This document shows, piece after piece, positions 51,864 to 61,703 of a stretch of 64,000 nucleotides of DNA; the first letter of the stretch is position 1, and every line of letters starts with the position of its first letter. Source of the DNA: Acridotheres tristis (taxonomy: Eukaryota; Chordata; Aves; Passeriformes; Sturnidae); NCBI GenBank assembly GCA_037013685.1, contig CM072884.1, positions 99,614,048 through 99,678,047 of the forward strand, in the 5' to 3' direction. The translations under genes were made by a program, and so were the position numbers. The notes beneath the pieces are model-generated. The model saw only the letters and a list, made by a program, of their open reading frames with translations, was not told the DNA's origin and did no database searches.

Positions 51864-52220
51864 ACAAAAAGCTGTATAAATCCATCTACAATGAGGTGAC
51901 ATGCTCTGGCATATCCCCTCCATGCTCAAACCATCAGCCAGCAGAACTGTAACACATTTTAAGTTCACAGTTTTCATAATGCTGAAGCCAATTCAGGTGG
52001 GTTTTTTCTCAGCTAATGTTTTGCATTACATTGACAGGCATTGTATGCATTAGTCTCATCATAAATAATTTAATGCATTGACACTGACACATTTAAAAGC
52101 TGTTACTATTCACTGTGTATTACACTGATGGTCAAACAAGCTACAAAATTGTGCAAAACCTGCAAGGCCACTGTACATATAAATATATACATCTAATAAT
52201 TTAAGTGCTGGGAATGTATT

Positions 52221-52335
52221 TCATTTGCTTATTCCCATTTCATGTTCTTCCAAAGCATTGACCTTCCCTGAGGTCTTGCCAGATGTTTGCCGGTGGTTTA
52301 GGATTGCATTCCAGATTCTGCAGCGAAGACCACCC
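52221..52335 (-). CDS. MAP3K15: MAP3K15 terminal coding exon
   Basis: 115 bases. It completes the Arg codon of LRGG, continues [15 protein letters not shown], and ends in a polar tail with TGA at 52221-52223. It closes the SAM-like domain. The tail beyond NHRQ is poorly conserved within the family, so the stop position rests on the open frame. Confidence 0.93.
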
Positions 52336-55300
52336 CTGCATGAAGGGAAATGGAGAACAGTTAGGGAAAATTCCCTTGTCAACATTGCCTTAAAGTGAGC
52401 AAGAAGTAAAACCTAGAAATCCCAAGGATAGACCAGTTATGACAGTACATAGCAAACTGTGCTTTTTAATGTTTATAGCTAAAACTTCTTCCAGGTCAGC
52501 CAGGGGTTGACAGAATGATGATAAAAGGACCTGAATCAATGGGTAAGAAAAATAAATTCTTTATGCCTGTTTTTCATATGATTACATCATCGTGAAGGGT
52601 GCAGAAAAAGGTCTCAACCTTGGTAAATGCCAAAGCAGATGGCTCGAAGCATCCTCAGTGTAGTTTGTGTCAGTTAGATGAGAAAAATTTATCAGAAAAT
52701 CTGAGATAAAATTGATGACAGTTGCCTGTGAACTGTCACTGAGATATTTGAATAACCAAACTTTAAAAGTTTTTTAACAAAATATGTTAATTAAGCTCTT
52801 AACAATGAACGCAAAATTATGTTCTTACCGCAGCTGAAGATACCACAAGTCATCTTTGGTGATATCATTAAGGACAGCACTTAGTGTGTAATCTTCTTCA
52901 GCAAACTAAAAGACAAATTTATTCATAAATAAGTACTTCTTCTTTGAAAGCAAACTGCTAATTATGACTAAAATTATGGGGTTTTTAAAATGGGATTTTA
53001 TTTTTACCCTCTTAATGGTGTCCAAGTCTGCTCCTTGTTGTTTCAGCCAGTTCATGAGCTCATGGTCTGCATTCTCTCTGAAAGTTGCTGCAGACCACTG
53101 GGAATCTTTAACAGAAAACAAAGGTTAATAACACCTCAAAAGGAGGGCAAAAGTGGTTGTTTTCAGGTAACTGAAGCTTAAGCTATATGGTTTTGCATCC
53201 TTTCAACAAATGCATGATCCCATATATTTTTGTGTAACTACAGTATCTTAATTTTGCAGTATCTCCTCGTACCTTTGGGTTTAAGTTTCAATTGAAGCAA
53301 GTGCAATTCCTGAGTCTTCTGCTCCAAAGATTGTCGTAAGAGGGTCTGATACTCTTTCTCCTTCTGAATGAGGTTTTCCAAAAGCCTTATAAGAGAGATC
53401 AAACACAACCACACTGAGAATAAAACTAACTGAAAAAAATACTATCATTTTTAATGAGTACCACAGGACAGAGGCATTTGTGAGGTACTGTCATAACTAA
53501 CATCTCTAATGGCTTTAGAGATTTCAGTTTGTTTGTCTGAGACTGAGGGGTGCCACTTGAAGGCTTTCACCTGCAGAATTTAGTAAATAGCTCATAAATT
53601 CCATTCCTAATGTTTTGTAGCCTCCCTGGACAGAGTTGCTGCCTTTATACTGCAATTTACTACTGAACAATGTAACACTGATGTTTTACCAGGGACTTTC
53701 TGATCACAGATTTACAACACATCCATGAAGAAGAATGGGATCTTCAGCTGTTAACACGCTGGCAGCAGCCTACACATGTAACCCATTAGAAACAGGGCAG
53801 GGCTCTGCTGAGCTCTCCTGGTGCTCATTAGTGGGCAGCCTCTCCTGTAAGCCAGGATAGAGCTACTCTGGCCTTTCCTTGCAGGAACAGCTTTGAGGCA
53901 CTGACACCGAGTCAGGGGGAATCCAAGGAGTAGGAAGGAAATTGGCACAGTTGCACAAACCTAATTACTTTACTGTAGAAATCCAATGTGTCATTCTGCA
54001 ATTAATAGATTAATTACACAGAAACAAAAGCTGTGCTGAAGGATGTTCAGTTGCCATACTGTACTGCCAGTGTGTTCCAAATCCACTCGTGTTCCTGGAA
54101 GGCTTTATCACAAGGCAAAGGTGAGCAGTACGGTGTACTGTGTACCCATGAGTGTAGAAAGCGTGGTCAGAGCTTGTCAAAGACTGCCTGAACATACATC
54201 CAGAGTCTTTACCTTAAGGTGTCGTGTTTTAGTCTGTTCAGCTCCTGGCTGAGCTGCTGCTGAGCCTTGTGTGACACCACAGAACTGAGGGTGCTGACCC
54301 CCGATGTGATGGCAGCGTCCTCAGCCCCGTTTTGTTCAGAGGGCTGGAAACTCTCCTCCACTTCATCAGCGTCCTTGTCCCCACCTTCAGTTTCTGATGC
54401 TGGCTCAAAGTGAGTGTGAAGCTCTGATAAAAGGAAAAAGGAAAGAATGAGATTTTTTTGGTAATTCTGTCTTCAGAGTTTGTGCAGTTTGTTCTTCACT
54501 ACTGTGAGTGGGGGAGACTGTTTGTAGAATGTGCTTTATTGCAACACTAAGCAGGGGGGTAGTGAAGCCTTGTGTGAGCTGGAGCACAGGTTCTCTGGCA
54601 TTGGTTCTAGAATGAGCTACACATCAGCAGAGGTAGAGCTACAGGTCATAGTTGAAGTGGGGACAAATATCATTATATGAGTAATAAGACAGTCAATAAG
54701 TTAAGGAGAAACCTCTGAAAGCTTGCATTTTTCCTAAATAGTAAGAAAAAAAATTTGGTGCTTTTCCCTAATGCTCTGGGCCAAAGAGTGTACAAAGCAC
54801 TCCCCTTCTCCAGGAGAATTTCTAGCCTCAGTTCTCGGAACTTGCTGTAGGTGGCCACCCTGATTACCAAAGAACTGTTGCTATTTCTCTGTACAAACAA
54901 AGTCCTAAAAAATGTGGCTTTAAAAGCCATGGCAACTTTGGTCTGAAAGGGCTCACTGTCACTTAGTCTCTCAGAACATTCCTATACTGGAAGGGGTGCT
55001 CAGCATTTTAAACAGTTACAAAACAACTTGCATATTTCCAACTTAACTCATTCCTAGACAGTACTTAGACATTTATCTTCTTCCTCCTGGTGGTTTTCTC
55101 TATGGTCCATCTATGGGCCAGAATCATCCTCTTCCTCATATTAATGCACTCCCTTCTACACATCTGCTCCATAGCTCATTAATAAATTTTTCAGAACACA
55201 TAACAAGACCTGTGCAGTGTTACTCACCCTGGATGTCATTAATATGTACAGAATAATTTTCTTACTAGAAAATCTCCAGCTTGGACTGAATTTAATTTGC

Positions 55301-58300
55301 CTTTTTTTGTCATGGTTGGACCACACTGGGGGTGCAGAACCACTGGTTATCTCCTCATTATGTGCTTTTGTACTGCGAGTACAGCATTAATCCTCCAGAT
55401 CAACACTTCTCTCTCTGCAACACTCTGACCCCATGTCTTTTGATGAGTGGCACATGGGGTGCAGTTAATGGCATGCTGAAAGAGTAAACATCTGAACTGT
55501 TCCATTTGCTACAGCTCTTTGATATGTGGAAAACCTTTTTTTAAAAAAGGATTATTTTCAGCTGCTTTGATTTACCTGGAATAAGGATAGTGACTGCTGC
55601 TTGGACTGCACGGCGGATGATGTTATCCATTGCGAACATCCAGTGGGGTCTTATTAAGTGATTTCTTAATACTTTGTTCACCTGTAAAAGTAGGAGCAAA
55701 CACCATTTGCTCACACCTTAGGAAAGAGAATCTTATTTTCCAACAGTCATAGTAAGCTTTATAAGGTAAAAACTGCATGCAGCACTAAAAGCCTCCCACC
55801 TTTCAAAGTCTAAACAACAGATTTGACAGATTTAGGCTACAGCTTTCAAACCATTTCAAACCAGACTGTGACATTCAAACTCTACTTCATTCAAACTCAA
55901 ACAGTACAAGGAGGGAGAGGAGTGAGGAACAATGGGGAAGCTGCAAACCCTTGAAATGAGCTTTGTCCAGGAGCAACATGATATAGTGGAAGGTGTCCCT
56001 GCCCATGGAAGGAGGGTTGGAAATACATAATCTTTAAGGTCTCTTCCAACCTAAACTATTCTGTGATGCTTCAAAGAATTTCTCTGCCCCTGCATCAGGA
56101 AAGGAACTCACTGCATCCTGGAATCCAAACAGCACCAGATGAATCTGATTGATAGAAGTGCTGTCAAAGTCCAAATCCATTTTCAACTTGGATATCGTAG
56201 AAGCCATCACTCTCTGCTCAGGAGAGTGTATGAAGTCCCTTAAAATCCCAATAATCTGCTTAATGTGGTCCACTGAAAGTTGCAGTTCTTCAGAGCTCTG
56301 GAGAAAAGATAATAAATGTATATCAAATTAATCCCAAAGTCATTAAATATCTATTTAGTAGCATTAATATTCTTAAGGTTACATAGCTTTGCTTATGTAT
56401 ATTTCACACAGATGAACAGAATCACAGAATTTCTGTTTCTGCAAAGTCTCTAGTTTTTATCTTTTCTTAAAAAAAATATTAAAGAGTAATTTCTGTTTTA
56501 AAAAAACCCTGTAAATCTACTGCTACTGTGGCTGTCACAAAGAGAAAAGGTTCCAAATTATATCTACACATTCCTGAAATGTACTGCAGAGGGCAGCTCT
56601 CCTCCATAAAAAACAGCAAAATGAGTCGCTAAGAGACCCAATTTTTTTAGATGCTCTCCTTTCAATAAGCTGAATCTGGACTTCTGTCTAATCACGCAAA
56701 TATTTGATTTCCTTAGGAAAAAATGTATGTTTATATATGCATTTATCCCAAGTCAGAAAAAGGTCTAAAATGACACAATGATTCACAAGTGCTTATTCTA
56801 TGATTTTCAATCCCTAACCCCCACAGTTAAAGCCATCCAAATGTCTGTAAGAACAACCTCTGTAATTAAAAGGTAAAGGAAGTATTACATAAATTATGGA
56901 AAAGAGGTGATTACAGCAGTGCTACAAAACAGCTGGAGACTGAACCAGGACTTGCTGCTACTAAATAATCCTTCATTGCAGAAAATACTTGGAGCCCTGA
57001 TTATTTCTGATTCTGAGTTTTAGTTGTTTGTAAGGCCATCAGCTGTTTTGCAGTTTAAGCCCAGAGCAGAAAGGTACCCCAATTGCTTCCCAGCCTGAGT
57101 CTGTGGCATGTAGAGCCCTGCAGGATTCCCTGTGGTGCAGGTTGCTGGGGAAGGGAGCACAGGGAGCAGCAAACCCTGAGCTGTGCAGAGCTGACCATGG
57201 AGCTGCAGGGCTTGACGGCCGAGCCACAAATGTCAACAGCTGGCTGGGGACACCACACCCTTTTTTGGGAATACAGTCCAAGTGAAAAACCATAGCTTTA
57301 GTAAGAATAAATAATGGGAGAGTGTCATGAACAAGTGTGCTTGAGATTGCCCAAAAATCACTGACAAGCAGATGAGCAAAAGTCAGATTCATCACAGAGA
57401 GGCACATCAGAAGCAGACATTAAGAAGAAAAGGTTGTTACAGGTGTGTGGCAATGTTTGGCTGTGCATTAACCATCCTATGATTTTTTTCTTGCTCCTCT
57501 TCACAGTAATTAAACCCTCCCACCCAAACTTCTCCTCTCCAGAAAATGTACCTTAGCTTTTTTAAGATTCATGTACTGCAATCTTGGCACCTAGTTAACA
57601 AACGTTTTATTAAAAATTGTTCATCAGGTCTCTACTTTTAAAGCAGAATATAACTCTTACTATGTGGTGTTGTAGCTCCATGCCCTTAAAAGCCAAAAGA
57701 AAAGACAACATCAAAACCACCCATCAGGCCAACCTCAGCCCTCCACAATCCCACATCAAATGCCCAAACCTCTCCCTCATATAAAACCAAGAGCCCATTA
57801 GCAGCCAAAAGGTGGTGTTTGCTACCCATTCACACAACAGCAAAGAGCTCACACAGTTACAGGCATCAGAGATTAAAGATACTCAGAAGGAGCAATCCAA
57901 GCACCTTCATTTATTCATTTTCGGAAAAGGAATAATATGACTCGCTCATTATTTTCCCTTTGATCGGGAAAAGAGCTGAAGTGAAATTACCTGTGCAATA
58001 CACTCCTGCAAATTGGAAGCAACTTTATCCTGTTCCTCCTTCAGGATTTTATACAGGATTGCCCGGCGCTCGCTGTCCTTGCGCAGCAGGAACAGTCCAG
58101 AATCCTTCTCGTCCACGGAAGGCGAGGTGCTCCTGTCCTCCGAGGCCAAGCCCTCGTCAGGGATGCTGTGGCAGCCACCCAGCACAGGCACAAGAGAGAC
58201 CCCAGCATTAGCATGGCACCAGGACTGCCAGAAGGGAGCAAGGACACTTCTGGGGTTAAAAACTCAGTTCAAACTACAGCAGCAGATTGATCAGACTGGT

Positions 58301-61300
58301 AAATGCTAATTTTGAGACAGAACATGGCTCAGATCCTCTGCTGACTCAAAACCCACATGGCTGATTTCCCCCTGCTAAGAAGCTGGCATTAATGGCAGTT
58401 TTGGGGAGGAAAGCTGAAATTACTAATTTCTTTCTGGACCCATACTGTGACATATTAATTTGAAAGTATTGCTTTGTACTTTGGGAGAAGCAGAACTGTA
58501 TTTATGCTTCCCCTTTCCTCCATTTTGTCATGAGCACATGGAAGGGTTAAACCCTCGCTTAACTTCAAAATCCATATCCACTCAAAGTGTAAGACTACTG
58601 ACATTTACTCACAGGAGGAATGAAAGTGTGTAAGTACATGGAAACCTTAAAGGAATGATTGTTCATTATTAAATATAGACAATATTTACATTAACTGGTA
58701 ATCTATGCAACTTACTGATGAACACACGTGCTTACATAACGATTATGTGAAAAAATTGCCCTCAGATAAAATAAAACATGAATTAAATCCATAGAATCCC
58801 TCAAGGCTGTCAAGTGAGAAGCAAATATTTTACCTTAGTAAATGAGAAATGGGATGCTTTGTCTGAATCTCTGAAATGGATCTCCTTGGCCTTTCGAAAA
58901 ACACATCATGCTGTACATCAGAGTCTGGTGAAACAGAGCCATGCTCACTGCTGCTACTGCCAGCCTGTTCCCCGTGGATTGGCAGTGGGAGGGATGTGTT
59001 CCGATTATAATCTAGGAACAGACACGGTAAAATGTGACAAAACTAGGCAAAAAGGGCAACATGCTTTTAACAGCTGTGATCATCTTCACATATACCAAGA
59101 CCTGATTTTGTGAAATGGCTGAGGGAGAAGTAACCTTGTTGACAAAAAGCAGTAACACAATTCAAAATCATTGCACGTATAAGCAATAAAAGGTTTTAAC
59201 AAGTTAATTGCTAAACCCAACGACATCACAGACACTCACAGGAAATGCCATTTTGTTACCTTCTCTCACACACACACATGATCCCTCTTGGTGCTGGTCT
59301 CACAAAGTGGCTCAAATGGATACGAGCAGTTAAAGAGCTTGAATTGAACCAAGAGGTTCATCTGCTGCTCCACCACAGCCATCTCTCTAAGCAGAGAGCT
59401 CTACTATGTGCCCTCCTCACCTTTTGTTAATGGGCATCAAATTGCCCTCTCCACACCTGAGATATCTGCCTAACTCACATGTGCCCCTGCCCTTGGCAAG
59501 GACTCTCCCTCTCAGCACTGGCCTGAAGGAAACAGTTTGTCTCTTTACAATTCATCTTGAAAGATGAACCAAACCGAACAAAAAAACCCAAACCAACCCA
59601 GATGTTGAGAGTTTGCTGTAATCCTGATTGCCATTTTGCAGCTGTGTGGCAGGAAAGGTAAAAAAGTTCTCTCAACCCAAGGTGAACATACCCATGGAGC
59701 TAAAATATGACAAAAGTTTTTGATGCTTGTCACTACAAATCCTTGGAGGGAGGGAGCAAGAGAGCTAGAAGTTGAAAGTTGTTCAGAAAGCTCTGACATA
59801 TTTCATGGCACACTGATGTTCAAATGGCTGAGGTTAAACAGTCACAGAAATAAAACAATATATGTCACCTCATGAAACCTGGTGCAAGGCATCTCAATAG
59901 GACAGAAAATTGAGAGCTGCTGTCCCAAGAGTAAGGGCTGAGATTTGTTCTGGGCTGCCTTTATTATTGGAAAGAAAAAAGAGATAGGGATGAGATGGAA
60001 AGATGGGGCCAAAGCTGAAGAAATTAGAGGTGGGAGAAACAATAGAGGAAGAAGATGATGAACTGCTGCAGCTGGGACTGTGGTAACTGCTGGGCCAGGA
60101 CCTGCCTTGGGCCACCAAACTCTCCCTGGACATGGCTGCAGCAGCCAGCACAGCTCTCCCCAGTTCTGGCATGGGGAATCACACACTCAGCTGCCATCTG
60201 GTGCCTCTCCCTCTCCTCATCCAATGCACAGTTCTCACAGCATTTGCCCACTCTGCTCGTGTCCAGCCCTGAGCTCACTCCCGGCAGCACCAGCTCCATA
60301 ACCTCACCAATGAGAAGAGAAGAGAAGAGAAGAGAAGAGAAGAGAAGAGAAGAGAAGAGAAGAGAAGAGAAGAGAAGAGAAGAGAAGAGAAGAGAAGAGA
60401 AGAGAAGAGAAGAGAAGAGAAGAGAAGAGAAGAGGGTGCACCTCCCCTGATATTTGACAAAGAGCCTGTTGCTCCTGAGGCTGCTAACAAGGCAAGCTCC
60501 ACACTTTCTAAAATCATGCAATTTTTTCAGGAAGACATCCTCAAGAAAGAGCTGAAAGGCCACAAGAGATGATTGTTGTGGCTACAGCATGCCAACAGCT
60601 ACTGCATGCCCTGGCTGAGCAGTAGGAGCTCTCCTATTATCCAGTGTCACTGCAGGGACTGCAGTTCAGTTCTCAGTGCCCCTCAGGACAACTGGGGATG
60701 CCCATTTCCTTGATTAAACCAATTCAGCTAGATGGAATAAATTCCTTGCTACATGTTCCCTGCAGAATTACATTCTTTCAAAAGTTATTTGTTGAGAGGG
60801 GAAAAGCTCAAATAGGAAGAACTTCAGCCTGCTTTGGGAGTGTGTGTGTGTGCAGAGAGGTTAAAGAAGCACCAAGACCAATGGCTTTCTCTGTTTTGAA
60901 ACAGACACTTCCCTCATATGATTTATTTGGCAGGTCTATATTAAGGTTCCTTATCTTATCACCGAGCAAGTGGCTGATATATTTTGGGAGGAGGGAAGAA
61001 GAAACATGCTATGCAGATAAAAGAAAACAACCCACTAGACAGCTACTTCAGCACGTTTGTGCCAAATTTCAGTGTTATGTATCAAGTTTGAAAATGCTGA
61101 CCCAAACACCTAATAGACCCACATTTTCAGGTATCAAACACCTCCTCTAGGAAACGAAGACCTCTGAAGTGTATATAATTGTGAATCTAAAATGCAGAAC
61201 TGCTTTGGAAAGCCTTTGCCAAACGTCACTCTTCTAATTTTAATTTACTACAAATGAGACATTTTTTTCAGAGGAGATGAAAAATTGCCTTAGGAGTTTT

Positions 61301-61703
61301 TAGCAAGCAAAATACAAAATAATCAAGGCACTTTATTTTCTGGGAATCATTAAATTTAAATACATATAATCACAAACCACAGACATTTTCAATAGCCGAG
61401 TTCCTGCTGTTTTCCTGGCAGAAGAAATGTCCTCCGTAAAAGAAAGTGCTTAATGATTCCAATCTTTTATATAACACTTAATGATGATGTTGACTTGGAT
61501 TTGGCTGATAATTCCTTACCTGAAGGCTTGAATGCAATTTTGCTTTTCTTGCCCTTGTTCACTTGCTTCAGGAAAGAATCTCTTAGCAAATCAGACGCTG
61601 TAACACGTTTGCTAGGATCAGGTTCAAAACAGAGCACAATAAAGGCCTTGGTTTCAGCAGACACTGATTCTGGAATTTCAGGATGAATCTTAAACATCCC
61701 AAC
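52221..61703 (-). CDS. MAP3K15: MAP3K15 (ASK3) C-terminal part, 10 exons, 5' end outside window
   Basis: Apoptosis-signal-regulating-kinase family MAP kinase kinase kinase acting upstream of p38 and JNK; ASK3 responds to osmotic stress (family knowledge). In transcript order the exons are 61520-61703, 58834-59011, 57991-58165, 56112-56297, 55576-55681, 54213-54423, 53273-53385, 53008-53105, 52829-52905 and 52221-52335. All are GT-AG with matching phases, giving 480 residues plus TGA. Domains in order: the end of the kinase domain (CFEPDPSKR with the lobe-closing Arg), a Ser-rich linker, the conserved [20 protein letters not shown] block, the [19 protein letters not shown] block, an acidic linker, a coiled coil, and a SAM-like domain ending with [16 protein letters not shown]3K5 is similar; the PDHA1 neighbour decides for MAP3K15. 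The ASK N-terminal part and the catalytic core lie past the window end. Confidence 0.95.
52829..52905 (-). CDS. MAP3K15: MAP3K15 exon, SAM-like domain part 2
   Basis: Seventy-seven bases encoding [18 protein letters not shown] to LWYLQL plus two bases of Arg. Acceptor TTTTAG, donor GTAAGA. Confidence 0.95.
53008..53105 (-). CDS. MAP3K15: MAP3K15 exon, SAM-like domain part 1
   Basis: Ninety-eight bases encoding [20 protein letters not shown] to GADLDTIKR, the start of the SAM-like fold (HELMxWLxxxGAD). An AG eight bases further in could act as an alternative acceptor, but would break the frame with the preceding exon. Confidence 0.95.
53273..53385 (-). CDS. MAP3K15: MAP3K15 exon, coiled coil
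   Basis: 113 bases encoding [20 protein letters not shown] to [11 protein letters not shown]. Leucines at heptad spacing and many charged residues indicate the C-terminal coiled coil that ASK proteins use for homo-oligomerisation. Confidence 0.95.
54213..54423 (-). CDS. MAP3K15: MAP3K15 exon, acidic linker
   Basis: 211 bases. [10 protein letters not shown] is followed by a Glu/Asp-rich stretch, then the conserved [13 protein letters not shown] and a Gln/Leu-rich start of the coiled coil ending TLR. The acidic part is probably disordered. Confidence 0.95.
55576..55681 (-). CDS. MAP3K15: MAP3K15 exon, conserved PHWMFAMD block
   Basis: 106 bases encoding [20 protein letters not shown] to [13 protein letters not shown], one of the best conserved segments of ASK kinases after the catalytic domain. 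Confidence 0.96.
55965..56075 (+). mobile_element. CR1 LINE 3' end within MAP3K15 intron
   Basis: Sense-oriented CR1 tail: GAAGGTGTCCCTGCCCATGG, then a block near AATCTTTAAGGTCTCTTCC and the end ACTATTCTGTGATGC. It is antisense to MAP3K15 and stops only about 35 bases from the splice donor of the 56112-56297 exon. Confidence 0.93.
56112..56297 (-). CDS. MAP3K15: MAP3K15 exon, [12 protein letters not shown] block
   Basis: Sixty-two codons, [20 protein letters not shown] to [14 protein letters not shown], a helical regulatory segment of ASK kinases. Phase 0 at both ends; donor GTGAGT. Confidence 0.96.
56298..57990 (-). other. MAP3K15: MAP3K15 intron, no feature seen
   Basis: About 1.7 kb. A GC-richer patch at 57040-57290 has overlapping open frames on both strands without family resemblance. 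A small CR1-like scrap with AATCACAGAAT near 56420 is too short to call. Confidence 0.75.
57991..58165 (-). CDS. MAP3K15: MAP3K15 exon, KDSERR block
   Basis: 175 bases encoding [20 protein letters not shown], then [20 protein letters not shown] to [10 protein letters not shown]. Higher GC than its neighbours. The first base completes a Ser codon from the preceding exon. Confidence 0.96.
58834..59011 (-). CDS. MAP3K15: MAP3K15 exon, Ser-rich linker after kinase domain
   Basis: 178 bases. [15 protein letters not shown], then a serine run and [10 protein letters not shown], continuing to ISHLL. It matches the linker position of ASK1 (LPVPV ... SSSEYGSVSPD). Both junction phases agree with the neighbouring exons, which supports an otherwise variable exon. 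Confidence 0.92.
59012..61519 (-). other. MAP3K15: MAP3K15 intron with pentamer microsatellite
   Basis: About 2.5 kb. Contains the AAGAG tract at 60312-60434, a short CA run near 59267 and a short GT run near 60840. The 168-codon + strand frame at 60644-61150 has no recognisable domain. Confidence 0.8.
60312..60434. repeat. AAGAG pentanucleotide microsatellite, about 24 copies
   Basis: Uninterrupted GAGAA/AAGAG units over 123 bases, all purine on the + strand. In the MAP3K15 transcript it is a CTCTT pyrimidine tract. It creates spurious frames on both strands (Ser-Ser-Leu-Leu-Phe and Arg-Glu-Glu-Lys repeats). The perfect homogeneity suggests it is young or length-unstable. Confidence 0.98.
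61520..61703 (-). CDS. MAP3K15: MAP3K15 exon, end of kinase domain
   Basis: 184 bases encoding [40 protein letters not shown] and a Lys-rich continuation to KPS. It is kinase subdomains X-XI, with the Arg that closes the C-lobe. It begins in phase 0, and the preceding exon is not in the window. Confidence 0.96.

Noticed and set aside
56405..56425. AATCACAGAAT scrap as another CR1
   Set aside because: Only about ten bases resemble a CR1 tail, with no body sequence next to it.
60024..60563. 179-codon - strand frame rich in Ser-Leu-Phe repeats
   Set aside because: It is the AAGAG microsatellite read backwards, in a MAP3K15 intron.
60644..61150. 168-codon + strand frame
   Set aside because: It lies in a MAP3K15 intron on the other strand, with no domain or conserved motif.
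52221..61703. Assignment to MAP3K5 (ASK1) in place of MAP3K15
   Set aside because: The protein is similar to both, but MAP3K5 is not a PDHA1 neighbour and several linker segments differ from ASK1. Tail-to-tail synteny with PDHA1 supports MAP3K15.
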